Shown one piece after another: positions 1 to 11,968 of a stretch of 64,000 nt of DNA. The stretch covers positions 186,001 to 250,000 of the forward strand of contig MU385732.1 in assembly GCA_022497155.1 (NCBI GenBank), read 5' to 3'. A model generated the notes under the pieces. It was not told the origin of the DNA. It ran no database searches and saw nothing but the letters and a program-made list of their open reading frames with translations. The DNA is from Whalleya microplaca (Eukaryota; Ascomycota; Sordariomycetes; Xylariales; Xylariaceae). Position numbers and translations under genes: made by a program. Each line of letters starts with the position of its first letter. The first letter of the stretch is position 1.

Positions 1-1
1 G

Positions 2-673
2 CATGACAGCTACGGCGGGCTAGCTCCGGGAACGAAAGATGAAAACCATGAATATGAAATGGAAGTTGAGAAACTGGTGAAAGCCTCTTGCCGTTGCTTT
101 TTGAAGAATGTGCTCCGTGATCGTAATCTTGTGATGCTGCCGCCCTAATTCAGCTAGTGCAGATGATAGATCTCAGGGGTAATATATTACCTGACACCAA
201 GACGTCTTGATCAATACCTTTTTCTTCGCCCCTACATTTGAGGTAGAATAATATTAACAAACTCAAACCTGATACTTACTGATTTTAGCTATCTTCAAAT
301 CTTTGTGTTTTCAAGCTGTCCTCGAATTCACGCAGTCACAAGAGCCGGCCACCAGCGGCTGCTGCGCCTCTAAATATCCTAAAACGTCATGGCGGAGACC
401 TGGGTGTCTTACTCTCACCAATAGGCCTCTTGTTACAGACAGCAGGAGACAGCCAAAGTGGTCCAATCCGAAGTCTTGCCAAGCCGCAGCTGAGCCTCCA
501 TCTGTGAGCTCTTCACAATGTTCGAGGAACCGTAGTCTCCACTGCCCATCTATTCTAGTGTGAGCAGTCATGATTCGAGCCTTGAGAATATATCTCGCCC
601 ATCTGTGCCTAAAAGCACAAGAAGCACTGCCACTAGAGCATTTACTGGAGGCTTTCCTGTAGTGGGAATGTGA
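2..673 (+). CDS. 3' end of an unidentified protein (partial at left edge)
   Basis: I do not recognise this protein. Frame 2 is open from the window edge to a TAA at 146-148. A second open stretch (289-503) joins a third (559-673) through a well-formed 55-nt intron, 504-558 (GTGAGC...TTCTAG), with phase preserved, ending in TGA at 671-673. The last residues are rich in Ser, Arg and Thr and end in GGFPVVGM, like a disordered fungal C-terminus. An additional intron 131-288 (GTGATG...TTTTAG, weak donor) would link the first stretch to the second; without it the first stretch is a separate gene end. A 160-codon frame on the opposite strand (311-793) is considered its shadow. The intron 504-558 is the best-supported part. 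Confidence 0.35.
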
Positions 674-1310
674 ATGGATATACCATCCCTCTCCTCTTCG
701 ATATGAGATCAGTGGGATAATAGAGTGAGACGTAGTGGGCTCGGCCCTGTTGCTATATGAAGAGAACTGGGCAAGCGCTCGATATACCTGCACTTACCAG
801 ATGCCATCGAAGAAAATATGAGCCGGGGACAGCTCAAAGTCCACGAATGAAATACGAACTTATGATATTCTAGGCAGGCTGAGTTGGTAGACAGAGGAGA
901 AGAGCTTTGGGTATATACATGACCATGGGAATCCTGAGACGAACGGATTATATGTTAGCATGACCAAGCGAGACGTCCAACCTACTTTGGAGATACGAGC
1001 TTTTAAGCTTCCCAGTAACCCTTAGGGCTGGCTGACGGGAGTTTGAATTCGATTAAGTTTCGCTTATTTCGGGCTTACACGAAGTGCTCTGATCAACACG
1101 GTTCTATAGTCAGATGCAGTTGTGAAAAAGTTGCAGGATATCGTGGCTTCTATGAGCTTATGCCTCATGCGAGGATCACCTATGGCAATGAGAGGTGTCT
1201 TGTTCAGTATTTGGTTCCATTTTCCGTAGCTACTCTTGCTACGTGAGATGCAGATGAACCCCGGCGACTCCGTATTGGGACCCAGAAATCAAAGAAACCA
1301 TTATGCCCGT
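674..1310. other. intergenic region, nothing identified
   Basis: This stretch lies between two convergent gene ends. I see only short reading frames, such as 1043-1246, with no splice partners and no recognisable product. Confidence 0.6.
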
Positions 1311-2299
1311 CTACGATGCCTCCTCGATGTTGCCCTTCTCCGACACGTACATGCCGTCCAAGAACTAGATATCAGTTAGTATAGAGGCATCGACACAAGT
1401 CTGCATTTTGCTGCGACATACCTTTCGGATATCCTTGTTCCGGACTCTGCAGACCTGTTGGATATCGGCCGCGCTTTGTGAGACAGCCTCAAGAGAGTTG
1501 CCCAGGATGAGCAGCTCATCCTTCTGGTTTTTTGAGATCTCGACATCGACACCGGGTTGCATGACGACTCTTCGTACGAGCTTCTCGCCAATGAAGTTTC
1601 TATAGCGGACAAGAATCAGTATGGTAGTTCGGTCCCCGGCTAGCCATTCCAGACGACAGCTCCCAGCATTCATATATGTATATATATATACATATATTCC
1701 CATGGCCATCAGGGCGAACACAAAAAGACATACCGGATCTCGACGTCGAAGTTGCCAGTCTCGCCGTTCTTCTCGACATTGACGTTGATGGGGAAATGGG
1801 CGTAGACGTAGCGCATCTTGTACTTGAATCCCTTGGTCACGCCGATGACCAGGTTGTTGATGAGGGTGCGGACGGTTCGGAGGGTAGCAACGTTCTTTCG
1901 CGATCCGTGGTGAATCTCAATGCCAATAACATTCTTCTGCGGCCGCGAGAAGTTGACTGCCAGGTGGCTCAGGTCCTTGGATAGCTTGCCTATTTTCTAC
2001 CTGTTAGACTTCGCGCACCTCCCAAGCTATGGCGTGCCATCCATTGGATGGATTGGCATTCGGATTTATCGTACCTCGGGGACCCTCGACTGTGACATTC
2101 CTGGACTTGATGTGGACCTTGACTGTTTTCGTAGATTAAATATCAGCAATCATTCGGTAATGGCCCTGCATTCGATGCCATTATGATGCGCTGGGCCTCC
2201 TCCAATTCGTAGACCCAGCTCGTCTTGGAATAAATATCTTGATGACGACGTACCTCCCTCGGGAATCTCCAAGGTCTCTTGACTGTGAATGTACCGCAT
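1311..2299 (-). CDS. RPL9: 60S ribosomal protein uL6 (RPL9)
   Basis: This is a structural protein of the large ribosomal subunit near the GTPase-associated centre. Five exons join in phase: 2254-2299, 2075-2122, 1734-1989, 1422-1599 and 1311-1364, giving 193 residues, the usual length for eukaryotic uL6. The product starts [15 protein letters not shown] and contains the family stretches [29 protein letters not shown] and [20 protein letters not shown], ending in KGNIEEAS. All introns start GTACG(T/A) or GTATGT. Exons 1 and 2 are only 46 and 48 nt, typical of intron-rich 5' ends of fungal ribosomal protein genes. Intron 3 (1600-1733) carries an AT microsatellite. The gene is divergent from VPS26 and shares its 554-bp promoter. 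The identification is secure; the only uncertainty is exact splice choice. Confidence 0.96.
1672..1697. repeat. 26-bp AT-rich perfect palindrome in RPL9 intron 3
   Basis: The 26 bases read identically on both strands (ATATATGTATATA plus its mirror). They lie within the intron 1600-1733 of RPL9, away from both splice sites. The tract resembles a TA/CATA microsatellite. Confidence 0.9.
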
Positions 2300-2460
2300 C
2301 TTGCCGTGGAGAAATGACTCGGAAGGATCGGCCTGGCAGAGATGGAAGTCAGAATATGGAGATCGGATTGATTGAGGTTGGCGGGTGGGCGTGGAGGGCG
2401 TGGATTTGACTTACCTGAAAGTTCGCGATGCGTTATGTTCTTTTGTTGAATTTCTAGGCC

Positions 2461-2581
2461 GGAAATTTCTCATGTGTGCACGTCGCTAAAATCGGGGGAA
2501 CTACGTGTGTACCTCCGTACCCCGAGCGATTAGGGCTTGAAATTTTTGGATGGGTCAGTGAGTCTGCAGATGGGAAATTTG
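2461..2581. promoter_or_regulatory. cluster of AAATTT motifs in the RPL9/VPS26 divergent promoter
   Basis: Three AAATTT-cored words occur in about 120 bp (GGAAATTTC at 2461-2469, AAATTTTTGG at 2540-2549, GGGAAATTTG at 2572-2581), 160-280 bp upstream of the RPL9 start. They resemble the yeast ribosomal-RNA-processing element (AAAAATTT). Function in this organism is inference; such short AT words also occur by chance. Confidence 0.3.
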
Positions 2582-2853
2582 TGGATCTAATGGGAATGTG
2601 GCTTGAGCTATGTGGCTTGAACTCCAGCCACAATTGAACTACAAATGGATCTGTACCTAAGTACCTTACAGAAGCTCGGGCCTCCCCTATCGACGGCTGT
2701 GATTAGTGTATGTACTCCGTACCGCTGCCGCATCAGCGTGCATCACCTTAAGCAAGCTCCATCCATTGAACATGGCGACGCGCGCATTGCTTTAACTAAT
2801 TGTCTTTCACGAATACCCTCCCACTTTCATTTTGCGTCGCACAGCAACACAGC

Positions 2854-3996
2854 ATGGCGTACTTCTTCCAGCCTCCCGTCGATATCGACATCGTCCTCCA
2901 AGGAGGCGACGATCGTCAAATGGTCAATGTCAAGACCCCCAAGGGCATCACCGAAAAGGCGCCGCTGTACATGGACGGGGAGAGCGTTCGCGGCGAGATC
3001 ACCGTGAGGCCGAAGGATGGCAAGAAGCTAGAGCACACGGGAATCAAAGTCCAGTTCATTGGCACAATAGGTTTGTAAATCCTAAGCTTGCTTAGCAAAA
3101 GAGGCCTACCTGCGACTGCTCAAACGAGGAGGTAGGTGACGAGGCTTCCAAGCTAATAATGCATGCGACCTCCAGAGATGTTCTTCGACCGGGGCAACCA
3201 CTACGAGTTCCTCTCGCTCAACCAGGAGCTGGCCGCGCCAGGCGAGCTGCAGCACCCGCAGACCTTCGACTTCAACTTCAAGAACGTGGAGAAGCAGTAC
3301 GAGTCGTACAACGGGATCAACGTCAAGCTGCGGTACTTCGTGCGGGTGATGGTGGCGCGGCGCATGGCCGACGTCATCCGCGAGAAGGACCTGTGGGTGT
3401 ACAGCTACCGGATCCCGCCCGAGATGAACAGCAGCATCAAGATGGACGTCGGCATCGAGGACTGCCTGCACATCGAGTTCGAATACAGCAAGAGCAAGTA
3501 TCACCTGAAGGATGTCATCGTCGGCCGCATCTACTTCTTGTTGGTGCGCCTCAAGATTAAGCACATGGAACTGAGTATTATCCGGCGGGAGACGACGGGC
3601 GCCGCGCCTAACCAGTATAACGAGAGCGAGACGCTCGTTCGCTTCGAGGTAAGATATGCTTACCATGCTTACCACTCCCCACTCCCATATGGGGAGTCGC
3701 AGGGCCTAACTTACTAACTTTGGCAGATAATGGATGGATCCCCTTCCCGTGGCGAGACCATCCCGATCCGCCTCTTCCTTGGTGGTTTCGACCTGACCCC
3801 GACGTTTCGCGACGTCAACAAGAAGTTCTCTACGCGGTACTACCTAAGTCTGGTGCTGATAGATGAAGACGCTAGACGGTATTTTAAGCAATCCGAGATT
3901 ATCCTGTACCGGCAAGCTCCAGACGCGGTAAACGAAGATCCGCAGACGGTGGTCACAGTCCCGGAGTCTACACGCCCACCGCTACTGCAGGTATAA
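2854..3996 (+). CDS. VPS26: retromer subunit Vps26
   Basis: Vps26 is an arrestin-fold subunit of the retromer cargo-selective trimer (Vps26-Vps29-Vps35), which recycles cargo such as Vps10 from endosomes to the Golgi. Exons 2854-3070, 3176-3648 and 3727-3996 join in phase to 319 residues, the typical family length without a long tail. Family signatures include the start MAYFFQPPVDIDI, PLYMDGESVRGEI, FFDRGNHYEFLSLNQELA, the segment around KDLWVYSYRIPPE, and FLGGFDLTPTFRDVNKKFS near the C-terminus. Introns begin GTTTGT and GTAAGA; the second has a CTTACTAAC branch-point-like sequence. The middle of exon 2 is conspicuously GC-rich compared with exon 3. The gene is divergent from RPL9 and convergent with NUP120. 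Confidence 0.96.
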
Positions 3997-4293
3997 TATT
4001 GAGGAATGATGATACACTTGTTCAATCCTTGGTTGATTAAGTCATCCAATTTGCTGTATATAATTAATCTACGCGAGTGTGAGCATGGACGGCATGGCGT
4101 TTAGCGGTCTAGTGAAGCACTTATGGAATAAAAGCTTGTGGTTGGAATTAATGAAAGCCCTCATTTTTCTTCCAGTCACCATATTGTATACCTGATTCAG
4201 CTTACTTTTGAAAAGACTCAGAAGGTATCATCCATTAACTTGTCAACAGTGTTATACATCATAGCTTTTTCCACCATACGTTGCGAAATCATT

Positions 4294-7200
4294 TCACAGT
4301 ATCTCCATCTCGTCATCAGCTGCGAACCCAAACTGGTCGTTCTGAATCGCGGCGATCCGGTCGAGTTCGTCTTGGTATTCTTTCCGAATATCCGCCAGGG
4401 TCACCACCTTCCGTTTTCCGCCCTCGAAAGCGGACGTGCCATTGGCGGGACGCGCTTGTCCCTCCGTAGTAATCCATGCCTGCTTCTGGTCCACACAGCT
4501 CAAAATGTTGATGAGCATCAAGTACTGCCTCGTCACGGCTGTGTCAAGAACATCGTCTCCGGTTACCTGGTCGCCTTCTCCAAGCTGCCTAAGCTTCTGG
4601 ATGCGGTCGAGCAGAACTGCGGCAGCGCCGCGATAGTCGTTTCGCTTGATTCGCCATGCGTAGAGGACCTGGTGATACGGGATGCCGGTTACAACGTCAA
4701 CGGCATCCAGACACTTCTGGGACAGGTATTCGTCCACGGCATTCTGCAGGCCCGGGAAAGGTAGCTCGACTAGCTCTGAATTGTGGAGATTGTCACACAT
4801 TCTCTGAACAAGCGTCCGTAAACCGGAATGTTGCAGAGCATGGTCTTTTATTCCCACGAGCGTCGAGTGTGCTAGTTCAAACTGCGAGGTCGCTATAGCC
4901 CCGGTGAACAAGCGGCTCTGAAGTTCTGTTCGAACTATCTCGGCATCTTTAGTCATGCTATTAGTGAGCTGGAGTCCAAGCCGGGCGAAATCGATAACAA
5001 ACGAGTAAGCCTTGTGCTTCTCGAACAATGTGATTATGTGACCATAGTAACGTGGCAATCCAGCAAAGAGTAAATTCCACTCCGTATCGTCAAGAAGGCC
5101 GCTGCTATGCCTCTCAGGATCAGCTTGAGATATACCTAAATTCCAAATTAGCTAGAACGGTCTTGAGTTTGCAAATCGTCACGTACTCATGCCATAAGCT
5201 GCCTTCTTGAAATATGTAGCGGCCAGCGTAAAATCTCTAAGAGCGAGGTGCACCCGCCCTTGAACATAGGTTGAGAAAGGGTCTTGGTCGCAGAAGGGAC
5301 TGAGCTCAACAGCGAGGTCGGGCCTATCCCTAACAAGCAAGCCGCACTGAATGTACTGGGGCTGCAACTCAATGTCACTGTCTGGAGCGCAGATATCGGT
5401 GATAATATTGGTGATTGTCGAAGCCATTGCACCTGAGGGTATCGATTCGAATTCAGGGATTCCGAGAAGATGTCCCACATTGCCCTCAAGAGCCGTGATG
5501 ACTTTAGTATCTTCGCCCTGTCGCTTCAGAACAGCGGGCGAGCCATTAGAACCGGAATTCGGTCTATCAGCCTTAGGGAGAGACGTTGTTATCTGGGCAC
5601 TGGCAAGCCATCGGATGAGTTCGAGTCGGTGAAGAGCTCTGAGCAGGTTACGGTATACCGCACCGATACTAACTCTTTTATGAAGGGCATCTTCTGGGCG
5701 ATCAAATTCAAACTCCATATGGACAAGGAGAATAAGTTGGCTGAAGCAAACGTTCCATTGCAGCTCCACCATGTCTTGGACTCCTTTGACGATGATCTTG
5801 CGTCCAAACTCGGTGAAGGGATGCTCGGTAGGATGTTGCGGTTCCCAGGTCTCATCGCATGTCGCAAGCACTCGTTGATACAGTGTGGTAGTTACTAGAT
5901 TAAAGTTCTGGCCAAGAGCATCAGTCACTTGGGCGCAGTCTTCGTCAGAGATTTGGCGCCAAAATCCAGCCTTGTCTGAGAAGAACTGTATGCGTTCCTG
6001 GTCTGTCTTCGACGTCTCTTCAAATATCTCGGACCGCAAGACAGAATGACAAATTTGCAGCATGCCGTCTGAAAAGCCATCGAGGAAGTTGCGGCCAGTA
6101 GTGATGAGAGTTGATAGCTCGCCTGATCCGTCGAATCTACGACTTGGGTTGTGGCAGATTTTCTCTAATATACTGCCTTCTCTGATGGCAGATATGCTAT
6201 CGGCGCACACGACCCATGGCATTCCCAGATCCGGTTCGTATGCCAATGCAAGTGCTTCTCCCCTTGGCTTATCAAGCTCAATCAAAATCCGATAGAACTT
6301 TCGCCACTGCGCCTCGCTAGAGGCCCTGAACTGTTCGTGGTCCACATCCCCTGATGAGGTCTTACTCAGTGATGACGTTGACGCAATCGCGGAACAAATG
6401 GATTCAGCAAGACCTTGACTATTACGTGGAGCCGCCGCCGGTTTTCCGATCGCTCGTTCGTAGGCGCTTAACGCAGCCTCAAGGGTTGTCCTGGGAAATC
6501 TTCCAGGGAAAAGAATGAGCTGTAACCACTTTTCTGTGGCATCAGTAGAGTCGGATGGGCCAGATACCTGTGCAGTTGGTATAGCCGTGTCTGAGAAGAC
6601 TGATCGCCAACTTGATTGCCAGACGTCTGGTAATTCCTCTGCCAAGAATGTTAACTCTTGTACCCGGTACGCCATGTTATTCTTCCACAGGATCCACATC
6701 CGAAGTCCTCGTGACGATGAGCGCTCTGACACGCTGAAGTCTGCGAGGGTCCAAACATCTAATCCAAGCGGAGGGGTGGGTATCAAGCGGCTGCCAGGAA
6801 AAAGATCGTTCACATCGACGGTGTTCTCATCGTCGGACTCTACTCTCCAAAATTTGAATTCTCCAGCGCCAACTGGGGAATAGGTCACGCACAGCCGCTT
6901 GCCCTCCGTACCACCAACGATACGGATCAGGTTCGTTTGCGATGTGTCAAGTTGCCATTTACCCGTCTCCTGGGGGTCTCTCTTAGCATTCAACAAATCC
7001 ATGGCCCCGAGAATTTGTCCGCTGTTTAGATTCCAAATTCGTAAACGATGATCGAGACAGACTGTGAATAGGAACGACGCATTATTTAGGCCAAGGCCGG
7101 TCTGAACCGCAGCTGCAGCAGCTGTCAGGTCCAGGTCCCCCCTGCTTCCTAGCATATTCCGAAAGCCTCGTAGAAACCCTTTTGCGTTGTAGAAGGTCTC

Positions 7201-7912
7201 CTTCCAGGGTGCGTGTGGCGCTAGAAGATAGTTAGACCTTTGCCATACAGATAGAGGGCATATCAAACTAACCATTGTGTGACGTATTCCTGTCGAAACG
7301 TATGTGGCCCCCGTCGGAGAGAGTTGCGACCAGCTGATCGTTATTGACAGCAATCAATCTATAAGGATGCTTGAAGTTGTTAAACGCATTTGGCACGTAT
7401 ATCTTGCAGGCATCTCCGAGCCCGCCTTCAGCAAAGGAACGTTTGCGAAAGGAATCCGGTCTCAAGAAGAGAGTATACAGCTGGTTGGCCGTGTCCAGGA
7501 CGAATATGCTGAGCGCATCATGATCTGAGGGGTCGCAGAGAGCAACACAGTTAGGTTGTATGGGATGTTGGAAGCGGAAGTTCAGGACAAGATTGGTATC
7601 AAAAGCTTTCTTCGGTTTGCAGACGTCGATAGTGCGTATGCTCAAGACGGTGTCGTCCTCCAGGACTCTCCAGAGAAAGCTTCGCGGGAAGCTATGATAC
7701 TGTCGGTGATAGGTCGAAGAGGCAGTGGCACAGTGGCGAGCTCGGAAAGCATCGTTCTTCGACACCTTGGCTTGTCTTCGCGCTTGGGATGCAGGAGAAG
7801 GGAGCTTGAGATCGATGGTGAAGGCAGTTGACGATGGCTCGAAATTCAGGCGAGTTTCCTTGTAGACGTACGAGGGCTCCCTAGAAGCCATATTGGCTCC
7901 ATCAACACCCAC
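4294..7912 (-). CDS. NUP120: nuclear pore complex protein Nup120/Nup160
   Basis: This is a scaffold nucleoporin of the Y (Nup84/Nup107) complex. Exons 7273-7912, 5187-7220 and 4294-5135 join in phase to 1171 residues (1164 if the second Met at 7891 is used), matching fungal Nup120. The N-terminal half fits the beta-propeller, with a WD-like stretch FLFTVCLDHRLRIWNLNSGQ around residues 255-280. The C-terminal half is helical and repeat-like (YLMLINILSCVDQKQAW near the end). Introns are 7221-7272 (with a GTCTAAC branch) and 5136-5186. The stop is TGA at 4294-4296. It shares a divergent promoter of about 470 bp with RAD51 and converges on VPS26. The family assignment rests on the propeller signature, length and architecture. 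Confidence 0.88.
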
Positions 7913-8139
7913 CGGAGGTGGATCTCGAAAGGGTCAGTGTCGTTTCTGGCGATTATTTAGTTGTATGGGAAATAGGGAAGCTTTCAGGAGCTTTTGCGTT
8001 GATACGCGACTTGAGCTACTGTAAAGATTCCAGCCTGCCAGGTTCCAACAGCTGCGACAGTCGTTGAGTTGCAGGGGTTCGCAGCTAAAAACAAGCTGCC
8101 AAGCAAATAAAGTGCCGGGTACGCAGTACTAACAAGAGT

Positions 8140-8145
8140 CACGTG
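8140..8145. promoter_or_regulatory. CACGTG E-box in the NUP120/RAD51 promoter
   Basis: A palindromic CACGTG lies in the shared divergent promoter, about 235 bp upstream of RAD51. It is a generic bHLH or Cbf1-type target; no function is claimed for this copy. Confidence 0.3.
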
Positions 8146-8233
8146 CTTCCGCGTAAGTTCCCAAAGGGAGGAAATCACATTTCAAATGTTTTCCCCCGCT
8201 ATTGTTTGTTGCTAGGTACTTCCACCCGCGTCG

Positions 8234-8239
8234 ACGCGT
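8234..8239. promoter_or_regulatory. MCB-like ACGCGT box upstream of RAD51
   Basis: A perfect ACGCGT (MluI cell-cycle box) lies 141 bp upstream of the RAD51 ATG. In yeasts MBF binds this word and drives G1/S expression of DNA synthesis and repair genes, including RAD51. A single copy is suggestive, not proof. Confidence 0.5.
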
Positions 8240-8379
8240 CTTCAGTTGCCGTGTACCTCTTAATTCCCTCTACCTACCTTAGACACTCCATCTAAATCTT
8301 GTTCGCGCTTCTTTTCTTCTTCTTTTCCAAGCTTCGAATTTCTCTGTACACCAGTCTTGACTTACGGGATCTCTCCAAG

Positions 8380-9558
8380 ATGGCAGAGGAATATGAGGAG
8401 GGCACGAATGGCGAGGAGAGTGGAGTGACTGGCCCTGGTGCCCCGACACCTATTCATGCTCTTGAGGTAAGTTGTTGCAGCTGTTTGAGAGCATGTGTCC
8501 AAATATCTAACGAGACCTCTTTCTAGGGCATTGCAGGCTTGACAAAGCGTGACATGCAGTTACTGGTGGAGGGAGGTTATCAGACAGTGGAGTCTGTTGC
8601 CTATACGCCTAGACGAACCTTGGAGCAGGTCAAAGGCATATCTGAGCAAAAGGCTGCAAAGATTCTTGCTGAAGGTGAGATTTCCCCCCTCAGAAGACCT
8701 CTAATGGCCTTGATATTATTTTATGACCTTATCTAAATGCAAATAGCTTCTAAGCTGGTCCCAATGGGATTCACAACTGCAACTGAGATGCATCAGCGAA
8801 GAAGCGAGCTGATCTCCATCACAACTGGGTCGAAGAACCTAGACACTCTACTAGCTGGTGGTGTTGAGACTGGCTCAGTGACAGAGCTCTTTGGCGAGTT
8901 CCGTACCGGAAAGAGCCAGATCTGCCATACTCTAGCGGTCACTTGTCAACTGCCCTTCGATATGGGCGGTGGCGAAGGCAAATGTCTCTACATCGATACG
9001 GAGGGTACTTTCAGACCGGTGCGGCTACTTGCTGTGGCGAATCGCTACGGCTTATCCGGAGAAGAAGTTCTGGATAATATCGCCTATGCGCGAGCCTACA
9101 ACTCAGACCACCAGCTGCAGCTTCTGAACCAAGCATCCGCGATGATGTGTGAAACCCGGTTTTCCCTTCTCATCGTCGACAGCGCAACTGCTCTGTACCG
9201 AACCGATTTCCTAGGGCGTGGAGAGCTGTCATCAAGACAGACTCACCTGGCCAAGTTCATGCGGACGTTGCAGAGGCTAGCCGACGAGTTCGGCATCGCT
9301 GTGGTCATCACAAATCAGGTCGTTGCTCAGGTCGACGGCGGTCCCAGCTCCATGTTCAACCCCGACCCGAAGAAGCCGATTGGCGGTAACATTATCGCCC
9401 ATGCCAGCACGACGAGGATTAGCTTGAAGAAGGGCAGAGGAGAAACCCGTATTGCCAAAATCTACGACAGCCCATGCTTACCCGAGAGCGATTGTCTCTT
9501 CGCCATCAATGAGGATGGTATCGGAGACCCATCGCCGAAGGACATGGAGAAGGACTAA
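8380..9558 (+). CDS. RAD51: DNA recombinase Rad51 (eukaryotic RecA)
   Basis: Rad51 forms the nucleoprotein filament for strand exchange in homologous recombination. Exons 8380-8466, 8527-8674 and 8747-9558 join in phase to 348 residues, a normal fungal length. An N-terminal helix-hairpin-helix region (about residues 30-78, [18 protein letters not shown]) is followed by the ATPase core. The Walker A motif GEFRTGKS is at about 128-135 and Walker B LLIVD at about 219-223. The DNA-binding loop 2 area reads [10 protein letters not shown] and the C-terminal motif [12 protein letters not shown] is present. The short acidic N-terminus ([14 protein letters not shown]) is usual. Introns are 60 and 72 nt. 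No defect is visible. It is divergent from NUP120, and an MCB-like box lies upstream. Confidence 0.98.
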
Positions 9559-10701
9559 ATTCCACGCTATCTGACTGACGACTGAAACGGGTCCTGTTAT
9601 GAATCACTGAGGTTAGGCAAGTAATGAGACGTATAGGAAGGAGTAGGCATCCACATATGAGCGACGTGCATGGGCTTTGGCGTTTCTAGAGGGTTACAAC
9701 TCGCTTTGATTGTATCATAATTTGCATGTTGTTATATCATATTTCTCTGTCAGGAGCTTATTTACAGCCCCAAGGCTCATTTCCTCCTCCCTTGCTTAGA
9801 TATTAGAAGGGAGCCTCAAGCAAATAGTAGCCTAAACTGAATTTCAATTGCACAAATAAGCACCCTTCTACTTATGAGCATTTAGCAATTTCTGCGGGCT
9901 GGCTGACCTGAATCGCGTAGAGGAAAGGGTAAGCAAATACCTGAACTATAAGATGACCAAGGCGTCACTAACGAGCGCCACGGCGACGAAGGCGCCAGGA
10001 GCGCAAATCTAGAACTTCAACTATCATTCAGCTCAAGGTAGATAAATGATCTTGTTACCCTCGTTCATACGGGTACAACTCTCTTTGTCGTTCTCTCGTT
10101 CAAGTGCCAGTTGATAATGGCAATGGTCAACGATCCCCTTTAATACGAAATGCAGAGTATATCGCTAGCTGCGTTGCAGGAAGACTACCGGGGGTAGCTA
10201 ATTCAGTAAGCGGAACCTTAACGTCTCTGCAATTTAAATACGGCTGCCTAACACTTCAATCCTTTCCCGCCAACACAGGAATAAATGAAAACTTCGCCTT
10301 GTATTATTCACGGTAGGATGGATCGATTACCTATTCATGTAGGAGAAAATGATGCTTATAAAGCAGTGGAGTTCCTCGTTTCTCCACGTCTGGTATGCTG
10401 AAGATTAACAGTTATAATTACTCTCCCGAGATTCTTCCCTTTTTTGCCCGAATTCCTGTATGAACGCCAATATGGATGCGGCCGCCCCGTGTCTTGATGC
10501 AAACCACCCTAACTACCAAGTTTCGCCTGAGCAAAAATGCTATCTACATTTCCCCGTATGATATGTAGTTGCGAGGCGGGCGACGACAACGTCTAGAACG
10601 GTCGCATATGTTCGCCTGACAGCCACTATGACCTCTCCTCTTCTATCATGCGCGCTTTGTATGTACGATACGATGTTCCTTCTGCTGTCTCCTCATTAAC
10701 C
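9559..10701. other. convergent intergenic region
   Basis: This interval separates the 3' ends of RAD51 and the downstream minus-strand membrane protein gene. Only a short frame without context (10104-10316) is present. I see no RNA gene or mobile element. Confidence 0.6.
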
Positions 10702-11914
10702 TCAGCTTGGTGACCGATCATGTGCTTTCTTTTGGAGTTTGTTTTTGCTGTTCCTCCTCGACTGGCCGCTCTCTAGGTCGGTCTCGGTATTGGATATGTT
10801 GAAAGTACCAGCAGGTAATACCTCGAAGCCCGCGTTGACTCTCCTAGATGAAGTATTCACATGGGTATCGCCAGAGTACGACCGACGGGGTATCGGTTTG
10901 TTCGCGGCTAGCGGCGGTCGAGAAACGGATGACCTGTCGCTTTCAGGAGTTTCAAATGGATTTCTTCTTGGCTCGGCATGTGTGCTCGAGAGATCGTCAC
11001 GGTTGGATGATGGGGGTTCGGAATCGTCGAAGGGACTTCGTGGTATTGGTAGAAGCCCGGCAGAGCGGCGCATATGGGATACATAATGCGTATGCGAGGG
11101 GTTAGGGCTCTCATCCGACGAACTTGAGCTGCGCTGTGCTGGTCTCTTGGGGTATGGATATGTCGAAGAGTGGACATTCGAAGACGAGTTGGTTGGGACG
11201 TAAGTTTCAAGCTGTTGGTGTCTTCCCGTATTGCCTTCCAGCTGGTTCAATGTCTCGACAGCAATAGCTGCATTAGAGGTAACATTCGGTAGGCGCTGAG
11301 AAGAATGTTTTGGGCGGTAGGTATACGGCGGTCCTGGTGGCGTTCTCAATGGAGCGGACTCCACGTCAACCAGGCTGTTTCGTTCGAGCAAACTCGTCGT
11401 AGGACTTGGTCGTAGACTTTGTCCAGGCGTTGGCTGAACTTCAGTAACTGTCGTTGTTGGTTCCAGAACACCGCCAAACACGACCTTGGCCTTTTCCTTC
11501 CCTTTCGGCCCGCTCTCGGTATCGATGCTGGTTGAAGGGTTCAACAAAGGACTGTTTGCGCCAACCTCGACAGGAGTTCCAGGTCTCGAGATCCAAATGC
11601 CGTCGATTTCGATACCACTCTGGATTGCGCGCACACCAAAAGGGATGTCAATTTTCCTGAAGGCGGGATGACCGCTCTTTACCATCTCCTCTTGTCTAGC
11701 CCTCTTTTCTGCATCAAGAACTGTATGCTTCTTGAGATATCTACTTAACCACCACAGCTTGAATAAACCTGCAATAAATACCAGCACGATCGCCGCGGCG
11801 AGCACCTTTCGATCGGTCAGCGGGGTACCAACACAGCGGAAGAAAGCAGAGGCAACTTACAAAGGTCATCTGCTCCCATAATTCCCATCCAGCGAAAAAG
11901 ATTTTTGCCGTCAT
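10702..11914 (-). CDS. fungal single-pass membrane protein of unknown function
   Basis: I do not recognise a named family. Exon 1 (11861-11914) encodes MTAKIFFAGWELWEQMTF and joins through a 55-nt intron (GTAAGT...GAAAG) to exon 2 (10702-11805), giving 385 residues. One hydrophobic segment (about residues 19-37, VLAAAIVLVFIAGLFKLWW) is followed by a basic patch (RYLKKHTVLDAEKRARQEE), then a conserved-looking segment KIDIPFGVRAIQSGIEIDGIWISRPG. The rest is long, Ser/Pro/Arg-rich and probably disordered and cytosolic. There is no cleavable signal peptide; it looks like a signal anchor. The frame of exon 2 alone begins with GTG (Val), so the upstream exon is needed for a Met start. Its location could be ER or plasma membrane; this cannot be told from sequence. 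Confidence 0.8.
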
Positions 11915-11943
11915 GTTGAGATGCTCGGGATAGACAGATAGAC

Positions 11944-11968
11944 AATGTCAATGTCAATGTCAATGTCA
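11944..11968. repeat. AATGTC hexanucleotide repeat
   Basis: About four tandem AATGTC units lie 30-55 bp upstream of the minus-strand start at 11914, probably in its 5' leader. Confidence 0.85.

Noticed and set aside
4138..4764. 208-codon plus-strand frame
   Set aside because: It is antisense to the conserved last exon of NUP120 and has no recognisable content.
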